DNA of 64,000 nt from Bacteroides sp. (lineage in GTDB: Bacteria > Bacteroidota > Bacteroidia > Bacteroidales > Bacteroidaceae): the NCBI GenBank assembly GCA_017472925.1, contig JAFUNS010000029.1, positions 1 through 64,000 on the forward strand, in the 5' to 3' direction. The stretch's first letter is position 1; every line of letters begins with the position of its first letter. This document shows positions 35,474-44,754 of the stretch, one piece after another. Below the pieces are notes generated by a model. It made no database searches, had not been told where the DNA came from, and saw nothing but the letters and a program-made list of their open reading frames with translations. The translations under genes and the position numbers were made by a program.

Positions 35474-36514
35474 ATGACCGATAAGAGACGGATGATATTT
35501 ATTGTGAATCCCATTTCGGGGACACAAGGAAAAAAGGCTATACTGAAATGGATAGACGAACGGTTGGACCGTACACTTTATGAATATGAAGTGGTAAAGA
35601 CGGAATACGCCGGCCATGCCACCGAAATTGCAGCTAATGCCGTAAAGGAGGGCATTGATATTGTTGTGGCGATTGGTGGTGATGGAACTATCAATGAGAC
35701 TGCCCGTTCGTTAATTCATACCAATACAGCTTTAGGAATTATTCCTTGTGGTTCGGGTAACGGATTGGCACGACATTTGCGCATACCTATGGACCCTAAA
35801 GCGGCCATCGATATCCTCAATGAAAATTACCAGATTCAGATGGATTATGGTAAAATCAACAACATTCCTTTCTTCTGTACTTGTGGCGTAGGGTTTGATG
35901 CTTTTGTTAGTTTGAAATTTGCTGATTCGGGGAAGCGTGGTTTGTTGACTTATTTAGAAAACACATTGCACGAAAGTCTCACCTATCAACCGGAGACTTA
36001 TGAAATTGAAAATGAAGAAGGTACAGTCAGACATAAGGCCTTTTTGATAGCTTGTGGCAATGCTTCCCAATATGGAAACAATGCCTATATCACTCCACAA
36101 GCATCGTTGACGGACGGCTTGATGGATGTTACAATATTAGAGCCTTTTACAGTGCTCGATGTCCCCAGCCTTTCGTTCCAATTATTCAATAAAACCATCG
36201 ACCAGAATAGCCGTATCAAGACTATGCGTGCCAAGAAGATCAAGATACATAGAAACAAGCCTGGCGTATTTCATTACGATGGTGACCCCATTATGGGAAA
36301 CGAAGATCTGGAAGTCGAGATTGTACCGCACGGATTGAATGTAATCACATCCAGCAAAAAAAAAGAGGGAACTGAAACGGCCAATTTTTTACAATTGATA
36401 ACCGAGTATTTCAGTGGACTCAAGCCGAAAGGTGAAGAATTCTTGGCCAAACGTCAAAGCCATCTGTTTGAACTGAATCGTACATTGTTACGAAAGCTTT
36501 CTAAAAAAGGATAA
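35474..36514 (+). CDS. Diacylglycerol/sphingoid-base type lipid kinase (DAGK_cat)
   Basis: The 346-residue protein belongs to the DagK/YegS/sphingosine kinase family. It shows IFIVNPISGTQGKKA at the N-terminus, the nucleotide loop VAIGGDGTINETAR near residue 57, LGIIPCGSGNGLARHL near 84 and DGLMDV near 215. I start it at the ATG after the -7 box. Divergent pairing with spt suggests it phosphorylates a sphingoid base, ceramide or diacylglycerol; the sequence does not decide which. It ends 13 bp from trmN6 on the other strand. Confidence 0.8.
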   Translation: MTDKRRMIFIVNPISGTQGKKAILKWIDERLDRTLYEYEVVKTEYAGHATEIAANAVKEGIDIVVAIGGDGTINETARSLIHTNTALGIIPCGSGNGLARHLRIPMDPKAAIDILNENYQIQMDYGKINNIPFFCTCGVGFDAFVSLKFADSGKRGLLTYLENTLHESLTYQPETYEIENEEGTVRHKAFLIACGNASQYGNNAYITPQASLTDGLMDVTILEPFTVLDVPSLSFQLFNKTIDQNSRIKTMRAKKIKIHRNKPGVFHYDGDPIMGNEDLEVEIVPHGLNVITSSKKKEGTETANFLQLITEYFSGLKPKGEEFLAKRQSHLFELNRTLLRKLSKKG

Positions 36515-36526
36515 TTGGGCGTATCC

Positions 36527-37234
36527 TTACATTTTCAGATAGAAATCTTTGGTTAAGGCAATGTATTCGTCGGTATAGACATGCCGGTCAAGTTCGATGG
36601 TCAGCTCATCGTTTTTGCACTCCTCTTTCGTTTTACTGAACGTTAACAATGACCGTTTTGGGGGCAGACCAGGGCGTGTCACCACTTGGGTGTGACGCAC
36701 TAAATACAGCCCCTCTCCTTCTGCCAATCTTATTATTTCTTCCGATTGGTCGTAAGGAATGATTATCGAAAATGCTCCGTCGTTAGAAAGTAATTCTCCC
36801 CCTTTTCTTAATAGCGATTGGATAGGTAATGTATCGGTATGTCTGGCCGTATTCCTTTGTCCGTCAGGACATTTTAGCGAGTCTATAAAAAACGGAGGAT
36901 TGGAGACGATGGTATCAAAACGCATCGATGGTTGATACAGACAAATGTCCTGATTGATTACAGTAATCCTCTCCTTCCATGGTGATGCCGATACATTCTC
37001 TTTGGCTTGACTTACCGCAGCATCATCAATATCGATGGCTACGATGGAAGATGCATCATTCCGTTGGGCAATCATGAGGGAAATCAATCCGGTTCCCGTA
37101 CCGATGTCAAGAACATTTTTCGAGGAAGAAACGTCTGTCCATGCACCCAACAATACTCCATCGGTGCCAACTTTCATGGCACAACGGTCGTGGTATATGG
37201 TAAATTGCTTGAAAGCAAAGAATGGATTCGGCAT
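36527..37234 (-). CDS. trmN6: tRNA1(Val) adenine-37-N6-methyltransferase
   Basis: The 235-residue class I methyltransferase has a SAM loop VLDIGTGTGLISLMIAQR near residue 40, ID(I)DDAAVSQA motif II near 65, and the catalytic SNPPF near 110 (N6-adenine type). The N-terminal FFAFKQFTIYHDRCAMKVGTD is the TrmN6/YfiC signature. It stands alone between the lipid kinase and lon, with repeat-like DNA upstream. Confidence 0.85.
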   Translation of the reverse strand: MPNPFFAFKQFTIYHDRCAMKVGTDGVLLGAWTDVSSSKNVLDIGTGTGLISLMIAQRNDASSIVAIDIDDAAVSQAKENVSASPWKERITVINQDICLYQPSMRFDTIVSNPPFFIDSLKCPDGQRNTARHTDTLPIQSLLRKGGELLSNDGAFSIIIPYDQSEEIIRLAEGEGLYLVRHTQVVTRPGLPPKRSLLTFSKTKEECKNDELTIELDRHVYTDEYIALTKDFYLKM

Positions 37235-37236
37235 AC

Positions 37237-37296
37237 TAAAACGATGTTTTCTGTTTGATAAAACGACGCTTTACACTTCATAAACCATCGTTTTCC
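37237..37296. repeat. Dispersed GAAAAC/GTTTTC repeat, locus 2
   Basis: TAAAACGATGTTTTC (37238-37252) is the reverse complement of the core at 20810, followed by AAAACGACG (37260-37268) and ACCATCGTTTTCC (37284-37296). Same family as locus 1 at 20796-20888, here between trmN6 and lon. Confidence 0.5.
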
Positions 37297-37381
37297 TTTG
37301 CCAAAAGTACATATTTATCTTTAATTACACCCCATAATTAGAATTATTTGACTTTTTAATGTGTTTTTGAGGGTGAGGTTT

Positions 37382-37400
37382 TTCCTTATTTAATAAGGAA
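37382..37400. promoter_or_regulatory. Palindrome before lon: TTCCTTATT-T-AATAAGGAA
   Basis: Perfect nine-base arms around one base lie five bases upstream of the lon -7 box, so a bound protein would sit on the -33 region. It is not the HrcA CIRCE sequence. No T-run follows, so it is not a terminator. Confidence 0.5.
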
Positions 37401-37404
37401 TGAC

Positions 37405-37412
37405 TAACTTTG
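37405..37412 (+). promoter_or_regulatory. -7 box of lon (TAACTTTG)
   Basis: A full TAnnTTTG match 57 bases before the lon start, directly after the palindrome at 37382-37400. Confidence 0.6.
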
Positions 37413-37469
37413 TACCCCATTTGTACAAAAATCAATTTAAGATAACAAACAAGAAGAATAAATACAGAT

Positions 37470-39947
37470 ATGAGCAAAAGAAGAAAAGACGAAGACACTT
37501 TTTTTAACTCAGATAATGGAGATAGCATTTCAATGTTGACAGAGATTCAAGTGGAGCAGGAAGACATGCAAGTTGATTTCGACAAGGAGATTCCAGTTCT
37601 TCCGTTGCGCAACTTGGCCATGTTCCCCATGGTGGTTATGCCTGTTACCATCGGACGCTCCAGCACTTTGAAACTTGTAAATGCTGCATATAAAAAGAAA
37701 CATCCTATAGCCGTGATGAGTCAAATATCGAGCGATACAGACGATCCAGGTTATCATGATTTGTATCACGTAGGTGTTATAGCTCGTATTTTACGCATTT
37801 TCGATATGCCGGGCGGAAATACAACGGTGGTCATGCAATCTTATGGTCCTAAAGTTCATTTGGATAGCATTACCCGTATGCAGCCCTATTTGCAGGGTAT
37901 GGTCACTCCTATCGAAGAAACCCTAATTAACGAACATACAGAGGAATTCAAGGCATTGATGGATACAACCAAAGATTTGGCAATGAAATATGTTTCCATG
38001 TCCGAAAGAATGACTCCGGATATATCTATCGTTATCAAAAGTCAGGAAGGTGAATTGTTGGTTAACTTTATTTGCGCCAATTTCCCTTTCAGTGTTGAAG
38101 AAAAGAATCAGTTGTTGAAGTTTGACAATGTTAAGGAACGTATCTATCGATTGATTCAAATCATGAATCGCGAAGTTCGTTTGGCTGAGATCAAACAGAA
38201 CATCCAAATGCGTACCCGCGAGGATATTGACCGTCAGCAACGTGAATATTTCCTTCACCAACAGATGAAGAACATTCAGGACGAATTGGGTGATAGTCAA
38301 GAATCAGAAATTGATGAACTTCGCGCCAAAGGTGAAAAGAAGAAATGGGGCAAGGAAGTGGCCGAAGTATTCGAAAAGGAATTGAAAAAATTGGAACGTA
38401 CCAATCCCCAATCACCCGATTACAATGTACAGCTTACTTATTTGCAAACCTTGCTTGGATTGCCTTGGGGAGTATATACACCAGACAATTTGAATATCAA
38501 TAATGCCGAAAAGACATTGAACAAGGACCATTATGGTTTGGAAAAAGTAAAGGAACGTATCTTGGAACATTTGGCAGTATTGAAACTTAAGGACGACATG
38601 AAGTCCCCTATCGTATGTCTTTATGGCCCTCCGGGAGTGGGAAAGACTTCCTTGGGACGTTCCATTGCCTCGGCTTTAAAGCGTAAATATGTACGTATGT
38701 CGTTAGGGGGTGTACACGATGAAGCCGAAATCCGTGGACATCGTAAGACCTATATCGGTGCAATGCCTGGTCGTATCATCAAAAGTTTGATAAAGGCCGA
38801 TTCGTCTAATCCGGTCATTATATTGGATGAAATAGACAAGTTGGGCTCTGATCATCGTGGTGATCCAAGTTCGGCCATGCTCGAAGTGCTCGATCCTGAA
38901 CAGAACAATAGCTTCCACGACAATTACCTGGAAGTGGATTATGACTTGTCAAAGGTCATGTTTATTGCTACGGCAAATAATTTGGCTACCATCCCTCCTG
39001 CTTTACTCGACCGCATGGAGTTGATTGAAGTAAGCGGATACATCACAGAAGAAAAGATAGAAATTGCGCGTCGCCATTTGGTTCCGAAGGAATTGAACAA
39101 CAATGGTTTGAAGAAAGAGTATGTCAAGTTCTCGAAAGCTGCTTTAGAGTATATCATTGAAAACTATACTCGTGAAAGTGGTGTGCGTGAACTGGAAAAG
39201 AAAATCAATAAGATAATGCGTAAGATTGCGTTGGAATTTGCGCGTGATGGTTATGAACTCGTTCACGATATCAAACCGGCCGATGTCCGCAATTACTTAG
39301 GTGTACCCGAATATACTCGCGACAAATACCAAGGCAATGGTTATGCCGGTGTAGTGACAGGTTTGGCCTGGACAGCGGTAGGTGGCGAAATTCTTTTTGT
39401 TGAAACCAGCTTGAGTAAAGGTAAAGGTGGTAAACTTACATTGACCGGTAATTTGGGAGATGTCATGAAGGAATCGGCCATGCTTGCTTTGGAATATCTC
39501 AAGGCGCATACTTGCTTGTTGGATATTTCAGAAGATATTTTCGATAATTGGAATATCCACATCCATGTACCTGAAGGCGCTATCCCTAAGGATGGTCCTT
39601 CTGCCGGTATTACTATGGTTACTTCATTGGCTTCTGCCCTTACCCAACGGAAGGTAAAATCCAATTTGGCGATGACCGGCGAAATAACCCTTCGTGGGAA
39701 AGTACTCCCTGTTGGAGGTATTAAGGAAAAGATTTTGGCTGCTAAGCGGGCCGGAATCAAAGAAATCATTCTTTGTGAAGAAAACCGCAAGAACATTGAA
39801 GAAATACAACCGATGTATTTGACAGGTTTGACATTCCATTATGTAAAGGATATCAAGGAAGTGTTGCAATTGGCGCTGACCGATGAAAAAGTGAATGGTG
39901 CCATTGACTTCTGTAACGCCAATCAGAAATCAGACGAAAAGAAATAA
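37470..39947 (+). CDS. lon: ATP-dependent protease Lon
   Basis: The 825-residue protein has the LON substrate domain (about 36-240, with FPMVVMPVTIGRS), a coiled region, the AAA+ domain (GPPGVGKTSLGRSIASALKR near residue 388, then VIILDEIDKLGSD) and the Ser-Lys protease domain, with catalytic Ser in PKDGPSAGITM near 710 and Lys in GGIKEKILAAKRAG near 753. It degrades misfolded and regulatory proteins. It starts an operon-like run with tgt and lptG. The palindrome upstream may give stress control. Confidence 0.95.
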   Translation: MSKRRKDEDTFFNSDNGDSISMLTEIQVEQEDMQVDFDKEIPVLPLRNLAMFPMVVMPVTIGRSSTLKLVNAAYKKKHPIAVMSQISSDTDDPGYHDLYHVGVIARILRIFDMPGGNTTVVMQSYGPKVHLDSITRMQPYLQGMVTPIEETLINEHTEEFKALMDTTKDLAMKYVSMSERMTPDISIVIKSQEGELLVNFICANFPFSVEEKNQLLKFDNVKERIYRLIQIMNREVRLAEIKQNIQMRTREDIDRQQREYFLHQQMKNIQDELGDSQESEIDELRAKGEKKKWGKEVAEVFEKELKKLERTNPQSPDYNVQLTYLQTLLGLPWGVYTPDNLNINNAEKTLNKDHYGLEKVKERILEHLAVLKLKDDMKSPIVCLYGPPGVGKTSLGRSIASALKRKYVRMSLGGVHDEAEIRGHRKTYIGAMPGRIIKSLIKADSSNPVIILDEIDKLGSDHRGDPSSAMLEVLDPEQNNSFHDNYLEVDYDLSKVMFIATANNLATIPPALLDRMELIEVSGYITEEKIEIARRHLVPKELNNNGLKKEYVKFSKAALEYIIENYTRESGVRELEKKINKIMRKIALEFARDGYELVHDIKPADVRNYLGVPEYTRDKYQGNGYAGVVTGLAWTAVGGEILFVETSLSKGKGGKLTLTGNLGDVMKESAMLALEYLKAHTCLLDISEDIFDNWNIHIHVPEGAIPKDGPSAGITMVTSLASALTQRKVKSNLAMTGEITLRGKVLPVGGIKEKILAAKRAGIKEIILCEENRKNIEEIQPMYLTGLTFHYVKDIKEVLQLALTDEKVNGAIDFCNANQKSDEKK

Positions 39948-39950
39948 TTT

Positions 39951-41081
39951 ATGACTTTTGAATTACAACATACCGATCCCAAATCGAATGCCCGTGCAGG
40001 TTTGATTACAACCGATCATGGTCAGATAGAAACACCTATCTTCATGCCGGTAGGTACATTGGGTACCGTAAAGGGAGTTCATTTGCACGAAATTAAGGAT
40101 GATATCAAAGCGCAGATTATTTTGGGTAACACATATCATCTTTATTTGCGTCCGGGATTGAACATTATTGAGCAAGCCGGAGGATTGCATAAGTTCAATG
40201 GTTTTAATCGTCCTATGCTGACAGATAGTGGCGGTTTTCAAGTCTTTTCTTTGTCCGGCATTCGTAAGATGCGCGAAGAAGGCGTTGAATTCCGTTCACA
40301 TATCGATGGCTCCAAGCATTTGTTTACTCCCGAAGGGGTAATGGATATCGAACGTACCATTGGTGCAGACATCATGATGGCTTTTGATGAATGTACACCG
40401 GGTACGGCCGACTATCAGTATGCCAAGAAGTCCATGGAACTGACCCATCGTTGGCTTGACCGTTGTTTGAAGCGTTTTAACGAAACAGAACCGAAGTACG
40501 GTTATCAACAAGCCCTCTTCCCTATTGTGCAAGGTTGTATCTATCCCGATTTGCGTAAACGCTCGGCCGAATACATTGCATCTAAGGGAGCCGATGGAAA
40601 TGCCATTGGTGGATTGGCGGTAGGCGAACCTACGGATAAGATGTATGAAATGATAGAAGTAGTGAATGAAATCCTTCCGAAAGACAAACCCCGTTACTTG
40701 ATGGGGGTTGGTACTCCTATCAATATACTCGAAGGCATTGAACGAGGAGTGGATATGTTTGATTGTGTAATGCCCACCCGTAATGGCCGAAACGGTATGT
40801 TGTTTACCAAGGATGGTATCATGAATATGCGTAATAAGAAATGGGAAAATGACTTCTCTCCTATTGAGGCCGATGGTGCCTCGTATGTAGATACCATGTA
40901 TTCCCGTGCTTATTTGCGCCATTTGTTCCATGCTCAGGAATTGTTGGCTATGCAGATTGCTTCCATTCACAATCTGGCTTTCTATTTGTGGTTGGTGAAA
41001 GAAGCCCGCAAGCATATCATTGCTGGCGATTTCTCTACTTGGAAACCTATGATGGTACAACGTTTGTCCACCCGATTATAA
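39951..41081 (+). CDS. tgt: Queuine tRNA-ribosyltransferase without the zinc cysteines
   Basis: The 376-residue TIM-barrel enzyme exchanges guanine-34 for preQ1 in tRNAs. The substrate motif MLTDSGGFQVFSLSG, GGLAVGEP and MFDCVMPTRNGR are intact. The zinc site of E. coli Tgt (CDCYTC before YSRAYL, and a His in HNL) is altered. Here the stretch before YSRAYL is GASYVDTM, so all three cysteines are lost, while the His in IHNLAFY stays. The fold may be held without zinc. The gene starts four bases after lon. Confidence 0.9.
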   Translation: MTFELQHTDPKSNARAGLITTDHGQIETPIFMPVGTLGTVKGVHLHEIKDDIKAQIILGNTYHLYLRPGLNIIEQAGGLHKFNGFNRPMLTDSGGFQVFSLSGIRKMREEGVEFRSHIDGSKHLFTPEGVMDIERTIGADIMMAFDECTPGTADYQYAKKSMELTHRWLDRCLKRFNETEPKYGYQQALFPIVQGCIYPDLRKRSAEYIASKGADGNAIGGLAVGEPTDKMYEMIEVVNEILPKDKPRYLMGVGTPINILEGIERGVDMFDCVMPTRNGRNGMLFTKDGIMNMRNKKWENDFSPIEADGASYVDTMYSRAYLRHLFHAQELLAMQIASIHNLAFYLWLVKEARKHIIAGDFSTWKPMMVQRLSTRL

Positions 41082-41088
41082 GCCTGTA

Positions 41089-42213
41089 ATGATGATGAAA
41101 CGTTTTCTTAAAAAGATAGAGATTGACAAGTGGGTACGCCGACTCGATTGGTATATCATCAAGAAGTTCTTGGGTACCTATTTCTTTGCCATTGCTTTGA
41201 TTATCAGTATTGCGGTGGTGTTCGATGCTAATGAAAACATTGAACGATTCATTAATAATAAGGCACCTTTGAAAGCTATCGTGTTCGATTATTACATGAA
41301 CTTCATTCCTTATTTCTCGAATCTGTTCAGTCCGTTGTTCGTGTTTATTGCCGTAATCTTTTTTACATCAAAGTTGGCCGAGAATTCTGAGATTATTGCC
41401 ATGTTCTCTACAGGTATGAGCTTCAAGCGTTTGATGCGTCCCTATATGATATCGGCTGCCTTTATCGCTTTGATTACTTACGGATTAGGCGCATACGTCA
41501 TACCCAAAGGAAACATAACCCGTTTGAATTTCGAAGACCAATATAAAAAGAAGAAAAAGCAGGAATACGTCCGTAACGTGCAGTTGGAAGTGGATAGTGG
41601 TGTCATTGCCTACATCGAACGTTACGAGAATTATAACAAGACTGCCTATCGTTTCTCTTTGGACAAGTTCAAGGACAAACAATTGGTATCCCATCTTACT
41701 GCTCGTAGTGCCACTTACGATACAGCTTCTGTTCATAAATGGACTTTGAAGAATTATATGATTCGTGAAATGGATGGCATGAAAGAAACCATTACCAAAG
41801 GAGACCGTTTGGATTCCATTATCAAGATGGAACCTCAGGACTTCCTCATCATGAAAGGGCAGCAACAAACCATGACGAGTCCGGAATTGAAGGAATACAT
41901 CACCAAACAGAAGCAACGTGGGTTTGCCAACATCAAGGAATTTGAGATTGAATATTACCAACGCATAGCCATGTCCTTCGCAGCCTTTATTCTGACTACC
42001 ATCGGTGTTTCCCTTTCTTCACGCAAAGTTAAGGGAGGTATGGGTTTGTATTTGGGGATTGGTTTGGCTCTGAGTTTCTCGTATATCCTTTTCCAAACGG
42101 TATCGGCTACTTTTGCCATCAATGGGAATACCCCTCCTATTCTAGCGGTATGGTTCCCCAATATCCTTTATACGTTCATAGCCATCTATTTGTATAAAAA
42201 AGCGCCTAAATAA
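41089..42213 (+). CDS. LptF/LptG family permease
   Basis: The 374-residue YjgP/YjgQ protein has three N-terminal membrane helices (about 20-40, 60-80, 105-130), a large periplasmic beta-jellyroll, and three C-terminal helices. It belongs to the LPS export machine that extracts LPS from the inner membrane. The sequence does not separate LptF from LptG. Several in-frame ATG codons lie within the first three codons. It follows tgt by seven bases. Confidence 0.85.
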   Translation: MMMKRFLKKIEIDKWVRRLDWYIIKKFLGTYFFAIALIISIAVVFDANENIERFINNKAPLKAIVFDYYMNFIPYFSNLFSPLFVFIAVIFFTSKLAENSEIIAMFSTGMSFKRLMRPYMISAAFIALITYGLGAYVIPKGNITRLNFEDQYKKKKKQEYVRNVQLEVDSGVIAYIERYENYNKTAYRFSLDKFKDKQLVSHLTARSATYDTASVHKWTLKNYMIREMDGMKETITKGDRLDSIIKMEPQDFLIMKGQQQTMTSPELKEYITKQKQRGFANIKEFEIEYYQRIAMSFAAFILTTIGVSLSSRKVKGGMGLYLGIGLALSFSYILFQTVSATFAINGNTPPILAVWFPNILYTFIAIYLYKKAPK

Positions 42214-42237
42214 TTTAAACGATTAAAAAGAACGATC

Positions 42238-43044
42238 ATGAAATATAGACTCTTGGTATTGGATTTGGATGGTACGTTGACCAACAACAAAAAGCAGGTG
42301 ACCGAACACACCCGTCGTACACTTATCGAGGCCCAGGAACAGGGAGTAAAGATTGTGTTGGCTTCCGGTCGCCCTACTTATGGCATCGCTCCTATTGCCG
42401 AAATTCTTGAACTGAAGAAGTACGGTGGATACATCCTTTCCTATAACGGTGGAGAAATCATCAATTGGCAAACGGGCGAAATGATGTACGAAAACGTGCT
42501 CAATCCCGAAGTGTTGCCCTATCTCTATAAATGTGCCAAGGAGAACAACTTTGCCATTGTAACTTACAAGGACAAGTATGTAATCACCGAGCATCCCGAT
42601 GATGAATATGTCTTGAAAGAAGCCATTTTGAATGTAATGGAAACCAAGAAGGTAGACAACTTTTTGGAAACTATCGATTTCCCTGTGGCCAAATGCCTGA
42701 TAGTAGGCGAAGCATCCCGTTTGATGTTGCTTGAAAAGGAAATGTACGAAGAGTTGAAGGATTGTATGGGAGTTTATCGTTCCGAGCCCTATTTCTTGGA
42801 ATTGGTACCTAAAGGCATAGACAAGGCACAATCATTGGCAGTACTCTTGGAAAAGATAGGCGCTACCCGCGATGAAATGATTGCTATAGGCGATGGATTC
42901 AACGACAAGTCAATGATAGAATTTGCTGGCTTGGGCGTAGCCATGGCCAATGCGCAGGACGTAGTAAAACAAGCAGCCGACTATATTACCCTTTCCAACG
43001 AGGAAGATGGTGTAGCTGCTGTGGTAGAGAAATTTATGAAGTAA
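42238..43044 (+). CDS. Cof-type HAD phosphatase
   Basis: The 268-residue protein has HAD motif I LVLDLDGTLTN, motif II LASGRPTYG, a large alpha/beta C2 cap (about 85-190), motif III K near 200 and motif IV IAIGDGFNDKSMIEFAGLGVAMANA. Cof-type phosphatases act on sugar phosphates, FMN or other small phosphates; the substrate is not clear. It lies 24 bp after lptG-like gene and ends at a terminator. Confidence 0.9.
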   Translation: MKYRLLVLDLDGTLTNNKKQVTEHTRRTLIEAQEQGVKIVLASGRPTYGIAPIAEILELKKYGGYILSYNGGEIINWQTGEMMYENVLNPEVLPYLYKCAKENNFAIVTYKDKYVITEHPDDEYVLKEAILNVMETKKVDNFLETIDFPVAKCLIVGEASRLMLLEKEMYEELKDCMGVYRSEPYFLELVPKGIDKAQSLAVLLEKIGATRDEMIAIGDGFNDKSMIEFAGLGVAMANAQDVVKQAADYITLSNEEDGVAAVVEKFMK

Positions 43045-43109
43045 AGTTATACTCAAGATGATAAATTAAGCGGCTAGAAAAAAAATTGCAATGTACTGCG
43101 AGATACAGA

Positions 43110-43160
43110 ACTATGTTTTCTGCCTCTTTAAACGATGTTCTACGGAGAAGAGAACATTGT
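43110..43160. repeat. Dispersed GAAAAC-type repeat, locus 3
   Basis: CTATGTTTTC (43111-43120) and AAACGATGTTC (43130-43140) match the units at 20810 and 37238. ACGATGTTCT (43132-43141) pairs with AGAACATTGT (43151-43160) with one G-T pair, forming a hairpin. Confidence 0.45.
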
Positions 43161-43195
43161 GTAAGTTTCATTAACAAATAAGTTGGTCAGGAAAA

Positions 43196-43240
43196 ATAAA
43201 AAGTCGGTCAAGTTTTCATCATAACTTGACCGACTTTTTT
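43196..43240. terminator. Bidirectional terminator
   Basis: AAGTCGGTCAAGTT and AACTTGACCGACTT form a 14-bp stem with an eight-base loop, with A-rich DNA before and T-run after. It ends the HAD gene and may also end the minus-strand DUF2148 gene. Confidence 0.9.
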
Positions 43241-43280
43241 CCAAAACTTGGGCAACATTTATAGGTTGTTCTATTGGAAT

Positions 43281-43820
43281 TTATGGTTGTGGTTCCTTAG
43301 GTTTCCGATCGAAGAACGGATTCTTGGAGGATGCGCTGACGGGAATAGCAAACACTTGCTTGCAATCCTTCAAAAGGTTCATGCGCTGGGCAGCAAGACC
43401 GGCCGAGAACATGACACGAGTATCTACCCGATGGTCGGCAGCCGTAGCACAAGCCGAACCAATGGCAATACCTACATCAACGGTATTGATGGCACAAGGT
43501 ACTCCTTGGGTTCTTTCTGCGCAAGTGGCAAAACCACAATGACCACAATTCAAGCCTTGGGGATGCTCGCGCGTACCTATTAATATGATACATTCGGCAC
43601 TTAGGATATTGTCTGCATCGCGAAGGAAGAACTTCATGCCGTGCTCTCCGTACATGGCAATCATCATGTCGGATAGGCGTTTGATGTCTTCGCCGGTAAG
43701 CATGGCCACTTCAATCACGTCCACTCCCTTTCCTTTAGGGGCGGTACGGGCTGCTGTCATCATCTGCATACCGATGCGCAGCACTTGTTCGTTGCGGATA
43801 TCTCTTTCGTTCAGTATCAT
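43281..43820 (-). CDS. DUF2148 ferredoxin-domain protein
   Basis: The 179-residue protein has a cysteine cluster CGHCGFATCAERTQGVPC near residues 92-109, then SACATAADHRVDTRV. This matches DUF2148, an iron-sulfur-binding family of unknown function. The gene overlaps the start of the RluA-type gene by four bases, so they are translated together. Confidence 0.85.
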   Translation of the reverse strand: MILNERDIRNEQVLRIGMQMMTAARTAPKGKGVDVIEVAMLTGEDIKRLSDMMIAMYGEHGMKFFLRDADNILSAECIILIGTREHPQGLNCGHCGFATCAERTQGVPCAINTVDVGIAIGSACATAADHRVDTRVMFSAGLAAQRMNLLKDCKQVFAIPVSASSKNPFFDRKPKEPQP

Positions 43821-44749
43821 TTGGTGTTCTTTTTAAGCATTAATGACTTGAAATTGGATGGATATGGGGTCTCAAACTGTAAGTGCTCACCGGTTACGGG
43901 GTGATAAAAACTGAGTTTGAATGCGTGCAACCCTAATCTTTCCAACGGATTACATTTGCTACCATAACGCTCATCCCCTATCACCGGATGTCCTAATTCC
44001 GACATGTGTACGCGGATTTGGTTCTTGCGGCCGGTTTCCAGATTGAGTTCTACCAATGAATAGCCATTGGCACGCTTGATGGTCTTGTAGTGGGTTACGG
44101 CATAACGGCCTGTACCATCGTCTACAGGACTGGAGCTGACGAAGTATTTTTGGTCGGTCAACCACGATTCTATGGTGCCGGCATCTCTTTCCATCTCGCC
44201 CGATACGATGGCCACATAACGGCGTTCGGTTACTATGTCCTGCCAATTGTCGCGAAGTGTATGTTGGGTCTTCTCATCCTTGGCATACATGATGAGGCCC
44301 GATGTTTCACGATCCAACCGATGTACTACGAAGATGCGGTTCCCTCTGTGCGAACGTTTGACGTATTCACTCAAGATATGTTGGGCGGTACGTTCCTTGA
44401 CATGCTCGGTACTTACAGAGAGTACCCCCTCCTTCTTTTCCACTACAATGATGTAGGGGTCTTCGTATATCAACTTCAGCAACGGATTGTTGAACTCATG
44501 GTTGTTCTTTGCCTTGCTTATCTGAACTTTCATTCCTTTCTTCAGTTCGAAGTTGTATTGGGTGGTGATGGTATTGTTTACCAGTACTACCCGATTGGTG
44601 AGCAAAGCCTTTACCTTGTTACGGCTGATGCCTGACATCTTCTGCATCAGGAATTCCATCAACTCGGCCGGTTCGTTAACTAAGAATTCGGTGTAACGCG
44701 GTGCTCTACGAGCCATGGGACGTCCACTTGTATTTCTTCCTCTAGCCAT
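43817..44749 (-). CDS. RluA-family pseudouridine synthase
   Basis: The 310-residue protein starts with a basic tail (RGRNTSGRPMARRAPRYTE), has an S4-type RNA-binding domain (about 25-85) and the catalytic motif HRLDRETSGLIMYAK near residue 150, with Asp as the nucleophile. It makes pseudouridine in rRNA or tRNA; RluC- and RluD-like members share this domain layout, so the target base is not assigned. It overlaps DUF2148 and follows rlmD by five bases. Confidence 0.85.
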   Translation of the reverse strand: MARGRNTSGRPMARRAPRYTEFLVNEPAELMEFLMQKMSGISRNKVKALLTNRVVLVNNTITTQYNFELKKGMKVQISKAKNNHEFNNPLLKLIYEDPYIIVVEKKEGVLSVSTEHVKERTAQHILSEYVKRSHRGNRIFVVHRLDRETSGLIMYAKDEKTQHTLRDNWQDIVTERRYVAIVSGEMERDAGTIESWLTDQKYFVSSSPVDDGTGRYAVTHYKTIKRANGYSLVELNLETGRKNQIRVHMSELGHPVIGDERYGSKCNPLERLGLHAFKLSFYHPVTGEHLQFETPYPSNFKSLMLKKNTK

Positions 44750-44754
44750 GTCTT

